Origin: an uncultured Eubacteriales bacterium
GTDB taxonomy: Bacteria > Bacillota_A > Clostridia > Lachnospirales > Lachnospiraceae
Direction of reading: 5' to 3'
DNA: 13,244 nt
Assembly: GCA_900321365.1 (NCBI GenBank)
Contig: ONVT01000224.1
Coordinates: 1 to 13,244 of the forward strand
The position numbers were made by a program, and so were the translations under genes. Positions 8,128 to 13,244 of the stretch are shown one piece after another (within the stretch, counting starts at the first letter, position 1; the number at the start of each line of letters is the position of its first letter). A model generated the notes under the pieces. It made no database searches and was not told the DNA's origin. It saw only the letters and a list, made by a program, of their open reading frames with translations.

Positions 8128-8187
8128 CTGGTCATGTGTTATGATAGAAAAAACACGCAATTTACACAGAACACGGGTATGCTGAGT

Positions 8188-8217
8188 CTGACCGTGCAGC
8201 GTGGGTTATCGTATAAA
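8188..8217 (+). promoter_or_regulatory. Candidate promoter of the exporter operon
   Basis: CTGACC (8188-8193, 4 of 6 to the -35 consensus) is followed after 18 bases by TATAAA (8212-8217, 5 of 6 to the -10 consensus). The start of transcription would be near 8224, leaving a leader of about 90 bases before the first adaptor gene. A second candidate is an extended -10, TGTTATGAT, at 8137-8145, but its -35 region would fall inside the terminator stem and is poor. Confidence 0.4.
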
Positions 8218-8245
8218 TGGTTAAGAATCTGTTCCGCACGTCTCA

Positions 8246-8271
8246 GTCCGGAGCATGCCTTGTTCCCGGAC
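8246..8271 (+). promoter_or_regulatory. Inverted repeat in the exporter leader
   Basis: GTCCGG (8246-8251) is repeated inverted as CCGGAC (8266-8271) with a 14-base spacer. It lies just downstream of the candidate promoter and 41 bases before the first adaptor start codon. It could be a leader hairpin or an operator, but the arms are short and in GC-rich DNA such repeats arise by chance. Confidence 0.25.
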
Positions 8272-8312
8272 GGGGTGGATAAAGATTCTGAAAAAGGGAG
8301 AACCTGACACCT

Positions 8313-9824
8313 ATGAGGAAAGCAGTCACAATATTTCTGGTCATAGCGATTCTGTGCGGCGTCTTTTATTTCTGCCTGCAGAAGGGGTACGTCGACCGGT
8401 GGTTCCCGGGCGTGATGGAGAAGATTATCCCCGGATACAAGGACAAAGCCCAGGCGCAGTCAGGCAGGGTCTCCTCGACAGACGCAAACGCGGTGTATGT
8501 GGACAGCATCCAGGTGATCGCCAATCTCGGGAGCGGGACGGGAAAGATCCCCCGCTTTGCCGGAACCGTGGAGCCTCAGGAAACCAGGGAATACAAGCTG
8601 GAGGGGGAGCGCAAGGTCGAAAAGTGCTATGTGAAGGAAGGCGACATCGTGAAGGCGGGCCAGAGGCTTTTCACCTATGATACCACCGAGGATGAGTCGA
8701 AGCTGGAGCAGGCCAGGATCGACCTGGAACGTCTCCAGAATACGGAGGACACCTCCGAGGCGAAGAAGGCGGAGCTGGAGAAGCAGCGTGCCCAGGCGAA
8801 TACCCCGGAGAAGCAGCTTGCGGTCCTGACCGCGGAGAATGAGATCAAGCAGAATGAGCTTGACCAGAAGTCCAAACAGAAGGAGATCGACCAGCTCGAG
8901 AGCCAGATCGAGAACGCGACCGTTTCCTGTGACATGGACGGCGTCGTGAAGTCCGTGAATGATACCAATGGTTCGGACATGATGTCCGGTTCGGACAGTG
9001 CCTATATCACGATTCTGAAGCTGGGAACGTACCGTATCAAGGCGGGGGCTAATGAGCAGAACATCCAGCAGATCTATACGGGGGAGAACATGATCGTCTT
9101 CTCCCGCGTGGATACAGCCCAGCACTGGTACGGCATTATCAGCCAGATCAAGACGGATCAGGGAAGTGACGAGGGCAGTCAGGAAAACAGTTATTACGGT
9201 TCGGACAATTCCGCCGGTTCAACGAACTATCCCTTCTATGTCGAGCTCGATGATTCCGAGGGGCTGATGCTTGGACAGCATGTGTACCTGGAGGAGGATC
9301 TTGGTCAGGAGGATGCAAAGAGCGGAATCTGGCTTGATGATTACTACATCGTGGAAGAAGCGGACGGAACCCATTACGTCTGGGCGGCGTCCTCAGACAA
9401 CAAGCTCGAGAAGAGAACCGTCGAGCTGGGAGAGGCAGATGAAGTGCTGGAGCAGCATCACATCAAGTCCGGACTGACCAGCGACGACTATATCTGCCAG
9501 CCGCGCGATTCCCTGGAGGAAGGGCTTCCGGTTCATTATAATGACGCCTCCGGAGAAGGCGAGACGGAGAGCATGTACAACTGGAATGACGGCTGGGACA
9601 TGGGAGCAGCCTACATTGGCGACGCGGAGACAGAAGACTATGAAGAGATCTGGTTCGGCGATGATGAAACGGAATACTACTGGGAATGGGATGAGTCGGA
9701 ATACGACGAGACAGAGTATGATGATATGGCGCCCAGCTTTATGGATGTCTACGGGACGGATGCCGGAGAGGGTGAGAGGATAGAGTACGAAACAGACGAA
9801 GAAGGCTTTATCATCATGAGGTGA
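8313..9824 (+). CDS. Membrane fusion (adaptor) protein of an ABC exporter, with acidic aromatic C-terminal tail
   Basis: This 503-residue protein has an N-terminal membrane anchor (about 4-22, no lipobox seen) and then the parts of a HlyD/MacA-type adaptor. The first half of the lipoyl-like barrel-sandwich domain (about 75-123) contains VKEGDIVKAGQRLFTYD at 107-123. A short charged coiled coil spans about 124-200 and is rich in Glu, Lys and Gln. The second lipoyl half begins at 201 (ATVSCDMDGVVKSV), then a beta-barrel region with a Ser/Gly/Asn loop (about 285-310), and a membrane-proximal domain to about 410. The last 87 residues (417-503) are extraordinary: about 32 Asp/Glu, about 17 Tyr/Trp/Phe and only two Arg. 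The start follows GGGAG about 11 bases upstream. The gene opens an operon with the ABC ATPase 10 bases downstream. In a Gram-positive cell the domain lies outside the membrane. Substrate unknown. Confidence 0.85.
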   Translation: MRKAVTIFLVIAILCGVFYFCLQKGYVDRWFPGVMEKIIPGYKDKAQAQSGRVSSTDANAVYVDSIQVIANLGSGTGKIPRFAGTVEPQETREYKLEGERKVEKCYVKEGDIVKAGQRLFTYDTTEDESKLEQARIDLERLQNTEDTSEAKKAELEKQRAQANTPEKQLAVLTAENEIKQNELDQKSKQKEIDQLESQIENATVSCDMDGVVKSVNDTNGSDMMSGSDSAYITILKLGTYRIKAGANEQNIQQIYTGENMIVFSRVDTAQHWYGIISQIKTDQGSDEGSQENSYYGSDNSAGSTNYPFYVELDDSEGLMLGQHVYLEEDLGQEDAKSGIWLDDYYIVEEADGTHYVWAASSDNKLEKRTVELGEADEVLEQHHIKSGLTSDDYICQPRDSLEEGLPVHYNDASGEGETESMYNWNDGWDMGAAYIGDAETEDYEEIWFGDDETEYYWEWDESEYDETEYDDMAPSFMDVYGTDAGEGERIEYETDEEGFIIMR

Positions 9825-9834
9825 CGGTAAGAAG

Positions 9835-10551
9835 ATGGTTCTGAAGCTGGAACATATTGATAAGGATTATATAACGCCGAAGCTGATCGTTCCGGTGCTG
9901 CATGATGTCTCTCTTCATGTGGAAGAGGGCGAGTATGTGGCGATCATGGGACCGTCCGGTTCGGGTAAGTCCACGCTGATGAACATCATTGGCTGCCTGG
10001 ACCGTCCGACGAAGGGAACCTATGAACTGAACGGGGAGAATGTCCTGAATAAGAATGACAAGGACATGGCTTCAATCCGTCTGAATAACCTGGGATTTGT
10101 CTTCCAGAATTTCCAGCTTCTGAGCAGGCAGTCCGCTCTGGACAACGTCGCGCTTCCCCTGGTGTACGCAGGCGTGAGGAAGAGGGAGCGCATCCGCCGC
10201 GCGAAGGCCGCCCTGACCAGAGTCGGTCTGGCGGAGAGGATGTCATTTACCCCTGCGCAGCTGTCCGGTGGACAGAAGCAGAGGGTCGCGATCGCGCGCG
10301 CACTGGTGAACAATCCCCGCCTGCTTCTGGCGGATGAGCCGACCGGCGCGCTGGATTCTCGCTCCAGCAAGGCTCTGATGGAACTGTTTGATGAACTGAA
10401 CGCGGAGGGCGTTACGATCGTCATGATTACGCACGCCCCGGAGATCGCGTCCTACGCGAAACGTGTGTGCAACATTTTTGACGGTGTGCTGACAGAGCGC
10501 ACTGACTCCGACCGGACAAGAATTGAAGCGGCGGGAGGTAGCGGCCTATGA
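9835..10551 (+). CDS. ABC transporter ATP-binding protein, MacB/LolD type
   Basis: The 238 residues form one complete nucleotide-binding domain. Walker A is GPSGSGKST (39-47), the Q-loop Gln is Q91 in FVFQNFQLL, the signature is LSGGQKQR (143-150), Walker B is LLLADEPTG (163-171) and the H-loop His is H200. All catalytic elements are intact. The sequence style (STLMNIIGCLDRPTKGTYELNG at its Walker A end, and LADEPTGALDS) is that of the MacB/LolD/FtsE-like export family, whose permeases are FtsX-like with a large extracytoplasmic domain; no permease is fused here. It lies between two adaptor genes: 10 bases after the first, and overlapping the second by four bases (ATGA at 10548-10551). That arrangement strongly suggests translational coupling and one tripartite exporter. 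AGGTGA at 9819-9824 may be the ribosome binding site. Confidence 0.95.
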   Translation: MVLKLEHIDKDYITPKLIVPVLHDVSLHVEEGEYVAIMGPSGSGKSTLMNIIGCLDRPTKGTYELNGENVLNKNDKDMASIRLNNLGFVFQNFQLLSRQSALDNVALPLVYAGVRKRERIRRAKAALTRVGLAERMSFTPAQLSGGQKQRVAIARALVNNPRLLLADEPTGALDSRSSKALMELFDELNAEGVTIVMITHAPEIASYAKRVCNIFDGVLTERTDSDRTRIEAAGGSGL

Positions 10552-13244
10552 AGATCAAGACGATTGTCATAACAGCAGTAGTTGTTGTCGGAGTGGGTGT
10601 CGGCGCGTCTTTTCTGGCGAGAAGATCCTATGAGTCCGGCACCGTGCAAGTAGAAGTGGTTCCGGTTACATACGTTAACAGTGCGTCCTATTCCTACGGG
10701 GATTCGAGTACTGTCTCCGGCACGATCATTTCCAGGGATACCCAGGTGGTGCCGCTGGATTCGAGCCATGACCTTGTCGGCGTCTATGTCCAGACAGGCG
10801 ACCGTGTCAAAAAGGGCGACAAGCTTCTCGAGTATGACATGCTGGGCGATGAACTGAAGGAAGAGATGGAAGAGCTGACCAAGATGGGTCTGGAGCTCAA
10901 CCTGGAGGCCATGAAGAAAGATCTGGCGATCATGAAGAGCGGAAGGATGCCGAATTCCTCGTCGGACGGCGATTCTTCCGGATCGTCTTCTGTTGATTTC
11001 TCATCGTTTGACAAAGACGACGAGGGAGAGGAGGACAACAGCTCTGACAGTTCTGACAATGTTGACGCCGACGGCAGATCGCAGGCGGGTGTTCAGACAC
11101 AGGGCAAGGGCGCTGTCGGTGCCGCGGACCCCTTAGCGGGAACCACTCTTGCCGGCGCATTTTCACCGGGCAGGGACCCCCGTACCATCACCCGCCGGAA
11201 AATCTCGTATCCGGCTTCGGATCCTCTCGCCGGCACACCATATGGAACAGGGCAGAGCGGGACTCTTACGAAAGAGCAGGAGGAGATGCTCAGAAAGTGG
11301 CTGGAGGAGCAGGGGGAATTGGTAGAGGAGGATGAAACCGAAGAGGATCTGTTAGAGGATCCCGACGAATCTTTGAACGGTTCTTCGGATGCTTCTCTTA
11401 AGGATGCTCTGTTTGGTGATGATGATTCTTCCCTCTTTGATGAAAAGCCTCTGATCGAGGATGGATCTAACTCCAAAGAGGAAGAACAGAAGAAGGAAAA
11501 GGACGCGATCCCGGCAGATGGTGACTCCACGAAGACGGATTTTCGAGGAGTAATCGCGGATGACATCGTTGACGATGACGTCATCGGTGATGACGGTTCA
11601 GGCGATAGCGGCTCGGATGATGAGGAAGCTCCTGCCCTTATCAGCAGTCTGGAATCGGATATAAAAACAGGAAGCAACGAGAATGAGGTCGTTGAGAAAA
11701 AGGTCGCCGAGGATGAGGCTGCTCTCATATCTGGCCTGAGTAAGTCCGATGACGAAAAGTCTGGTGAAAGAAAGTCTGATGATAAAAAGTCCGACGATAA
11801 AGAGTTTGATAACGAAAAGGCTGGTGATGGAAAGTCCGGCGACGAAAAACCCGATGACGAAAAGTTCGATGATGATGACGAAATCGTGCCCGATGACGGT
11901 GAGGATGACGTCCCGGTCGATAACAAGAAAACCAGTCAATCGCTTATAGAGGCGGATGAACCGCAGCTGGCCCTGACATTAGGAGGAGCCGGAAATCAGA
12001 CGAGTGATTTGGGGACTACGGCAACGAGTCCATCCCAGGTCAAAGGTCTCATCGATGATGAGATTGAAAATGATAACGAAGACGACAACGAAGATGACGT
12101 GTTCTTCGAGGAGACTGCCACCACAGACACTCCGGCAGACATCAATAAGAAACGGGGCATTATTACCAAAACATCGGCTCCAAGCTTTAAGACGCCTGTC
12201 GTCAATGCCAATACACCGGATTCTGTCGATAAAACGGTTGAACCGAAAACAACGGACGTGACGCTTTCCGCGGCAGGATTGCAGGGTATTGTCGAAGATG
12301 AGGTGACACCGACCGACGAAGAGGGAAAAGGTGTGACACCGAATAACGAAAAGGGAGAAGGCACGACACCAAACAACGAAAAGAGAGAAGGCGCGACACC
12401 GACCAACGAAAAGGGAGAAGGCGCTGAACCAACCAACAAAAAGGGAGAAGGCGCAACACCGAACAACGAAGTAGGAGAAGGCGCGACACCGAACAACGAA
12501 GTAGGAGAAGGCGCGGTACCGACCAACGAAAAGGAAGAAGGCGCGGTACCGACCAACGAAAAGGAAGAAGGCGCGGCACTGACCAACGAAGTAGGAGAAG
12601 GCACGGCACCGATCAACGAAAAGGGAGAAGTCGCGGCACCGAACAACGAAGTAGGAGAAGGCGCTGAACCGACAGTCAAAGTTGGAGAAGATGAAAAAAC
12701 ACCGTCTGATGAAGAAGATGAGGTGATACAGGAAAACGAAGGCGAAGGAAAGGAAGATGATGAGGTGGATGATGAACTGCCTCATGAGACAACGGTTTCC
12801 GCGGCGGTAGAGGGAGACTTTATCGAAGTTGTCGATAATGAAGGATATGAAGGTGACGAACCTGGCGATGAAGTAGTGCCGGACATTGGCGATGGTAATA
12901 ATTCTCCTGTGTCGGGATTGGAGGATCTTTTCCCGTCAGATGGAAACGAAAACAGTGGAAACGAAAACAGTGGAAACGAAAACAGTGGAAACGAAAACAG
13001 CGGAAACGAAAACAGCGGAAACGAAAACAGTGGAAACGAAAACAGCGGAAACGAAAACGGCGGAAACGAAAACAGCGGAAACGAAGACGGCGGAAACAAA
13101 AACAACGGAACAAGTAAAACCACTGAACAATCCGAATCAAACAGCGGGAACGACTACGTCGTCCCGGTGCAGGTTGCCGAGCTCGAGACAAACTTCGAGG
13201 GTAACTGGGAGCTCGATGATGAGGTGGCTGCGCCTACCACATCG
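10548..13244 (+). CDS. Second membrane fusion (adaptor) protein with a giant acidic repetitive insertion (3' partial)
   Basis: The frame opens at an ATG overlapping the ATPase stop (ATGA), with GGGAGG at 10533-10538, and stays open for 899 codons to the window end; no in-frame stop was found. Residues 5-24 are a membrane anchor. Residues 55-97 are the first half of a lipoyl-like domain, with VYVQTGDRVKKGDKLLEYD at 79-97 closely resembling the other adaptor. A charged helix spans 98-132. From about residue 137 the protein becomes Asp/Glu/Ser-rich and repetitive for over 700 residues, holding three tandem arrays (11742-11876, 12301-12690, 12942-13106). Less repetitive pieces lie between, for example two DPLAG-T motifs near residues 194 and 226 and a helix EEMLRKWLEEQGE near 247. 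After the last array the sequence turns more ordinary (DYVVPVQVAELET...), perhaps the return to the second lipoyl half. Family adaptors are usually 350-550 residues. Confidence 0.8.
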   Translation, partial: MKIKTIVITAVVVVGVGVGASFLARRSYESGTVQVEVVPVTYVNSASYSYGDSSTVSGTIISRDTQVVPLDSSHDLVGVYVQTGDRVKKGDKLLEYDMLGDELKEEMEELTKMGLELNLEAMKKDLAIMKSGRMPNSSSDGDSSGSSSVDFSSFDKDDEGEEDNSSDSSDNVDADGRSQAGVQTQGKGAVGAADPLAGTTLAGAFSPGRDPRTITRRKISYPASDPLAGTPYGTGQSGTLTKEQEEMLRKWLEEQGELVEEDETEEDLLEDPDESLNGSSDASLKDALFGDDDSSLFDEKPLIEDGSNSKEEEQKKEKDAIPADGDSTKTDFRGVIADDIVDDDVIGDDGSGDSGSDDEEAPALISSLESDIKTGSNENEVVEKKVAEDEAALISGLSKSDDEKSGERKSDDKKSDDKEFDNEKAGDGKSGDEKPDDEKFDDDDEIVPDDGEDDVPVDNKKTSQSLIEADEPQLALTLGGAGNQTSDLGTTATSPSQVKGLIDDEIENDNEDDNEDDVFFEETATTDTPADINKKRGIITKTSAPSFKTPVVNANTPDSVDKTVEPKTTDVTLSAAGLQGIVEDEVTPTDEEGKGVTPNNEKGEGTTPNNEKREGATPTNEKGEGAEPTNKKGEGATPNNEVGEGATPNNEVGEGAVPTNEKEEGAVPTNEKEEGAALTNEVGEGTAPINEKGEVAAPNNEVGEGAEPTVKVGEDEKTPSDEEDEVIQENEGEGKEDDEVDDELPHETTVSAAVEGDFIEVVDNEGYEGDEPGDEVVPDIGDGNNSPVSGLEDLFPSDGNENSGNENSGNENSGNENSGNENSGNENSGNENSGNENGGNENSGNEDGGNKNNGTSKTTEQSESNSGNDYVVPVQVAELETNFEGNWELDDEVAAPTTS
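11742..11876 (+). repeat. Degenerate 15-base tandem array encoding K-S-D-D-E-like pentapeptides
   Basis: Nine consecutive 15-base units start at 11742, 11757, 11772 and so on to 11862. The encoded units read KSDDE, KSGER, KSDDK, KSDDK, EFDNE, KAGDG, KSGDE, KPDDE and KFDDD. The DNA units share AAGTCYGATGAYRAA-like sequence with substitutions, so this is the most diverged of the three arrays in the gene. All units are multiples of three and keep the frame. Confidence 0.8.
12301..12690 (+). repeat. 13-copy 30-base tandem array encoding a 10-residue acidic repeat
   Basis: Thirteen consecutive 30-base units run without a single insertion or deletion. The consensus unit encodes A-T-P-(T/N)-N-E-(K/V)-G-E-G. 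Units at 12511-12540 and 12541-12570 are identical; those at 12451-12480 and 12481-12510 differ at one base. The first (12301) and last (12661) units are the most diverged, the usual picture of an array grown from its middle by slippage or unequal exchange. Two subtypes alternate in blocks: AAGGGAGAAG (Lys) and GTAGGAGAAG (Val). Confidence 0.95.
12942..13106 (+). repeat. 11-copy 15-base tandem array encoding G-N-E-N-S
   Basis: Units of GGAAACGAAAACAGY begin at 12942 and repeat every 15 bases up to 13092. The first seven differ only in the wobble base of the Ser codon (AGT or AGC). The eighth, tenth and eleventh carry Gly or Asn at the fifth position or Asp/Lys substitutions, so decay is concentrated at the 3' end. 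The frame is kept throughout. The array ends shortly before the sequence becomes non-repetitive. Confidence 0.95.

Noticed and set aside
8137..8145. Extended -10 promoter (TGTTATGAT) right after the terminator
   Set aside because: No acceptable -35 at 16-18 bases, which would fall in the terminator stem; kept only as a weak alternative to the candidate at 8188-8217.
7981..8307. Open frame of 108 codons between aspS and the first adaptor
   Set aside because: It overlaps the aspS 3' end and runs through the terminator hairpin; it has no ribosome binding site at its ATG and no recognisable domain.
11574..11585. Perfect 12-base palindrome GATGACGTCATC
   Set aside because: It lies within the acidic coding region and is explained by Asp/Val/Ile codons in a row; no promoter is nearby.
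12301..13106. Possible CRISPR array because of regular 30-base and 15-base periodicity
   Set aside because: The repeats are directly abutting without spacers, are in frame with the coding sequence, and encode a regular peptide; no cas genes are present.
11093..13191. Several long minus-strand open frames opposite the second adaptor, with FSLFVG- or FRFRCFRF-like repeats
   Set aside because: They are mirror images of the in-frame repeat arrays. Because units are multiples of three, a frame free of stops in one unit stays open through the array. No ribosome binding sites or family similarity support them.

Overview
The window is a GC-rich stretch in which every gene I can support lies on the + strand. 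The gene set (bifunctional Rel, HemZ-type radical SAM protein, MacB-type ABC exporter with cytoplasmic-membrane adaptors), the purine-rich ribosome binding sites and the housekeeping gene order point to a Gram-positive Clostridia member, most likely Lachnospiraceae. That assignment is an inference from gene content and protein style; I cannot fix a genus.

Left edge (2-352): the 3' end of a TPM-domain-type membrane protein with a Gly/Ser-rich tail. A 204-base gap with no recognisable gene follows (353-556). Then comes a tightly packed housekeeping run: a small cupin protein (557-904), adenine phosphoribosyltransferase apt (919-1446), the bifunctional (p)ppGpp synthetase/hydrolase rel (1456-3837), a metallo-beta-lactamase-fold hydrolase (3844-4476), hemZ (4568-6187) and aspS (6219-8015). 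Gaps are 6-91 bases, so this is probably one transcription unit, or hemZ-aspS may have some independent initiation. It closes with a clear hairpin terminator at 8099-8127. The cluster resembles the common Clostridia order apt-rel-(dtd)-MBL-hemZ-hisS-aspS, but hisS is absent between hemZ and aspS and dtd is absent after rel.

Right part (8128-13244): a 185-base promoter-bearing gap after the terminator leads into an export operon. It encodes a first membrane fusion (adaptor) protein with an acidic, aromatic-rich C-terminal tail (8313-9824), a MacB/LolD-type ABC ATPase (9835-10551), and a second adaptor protein that starts by a 4-base ATGA overlap (10548) and stays open to the window end. No permease gene lies inside the window; one is expected downstream.

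The most unusual item is the second adaptor. After a normal membrane anchor, first half of a lipoyl-like (barrel-sandwich) domain and a short helix, it runs into more than 700 residues of highly acidic, repetitive, apparently disordered sequence. This holds three separate tandem repeat arrays: a 5-residue K-S-D-D-E-like array, a 13-copy 10-residue array encoded by 30-base units, and an 11-copy G-N-E-N-S array encoded by 15-base units. Some adjacent DNA units are identical, indicating recent slippage. Together with the acidic tail of the first adaptor, this suggests an exporter with very large anionic extracytoplasmic extensions, whose role is unknown.
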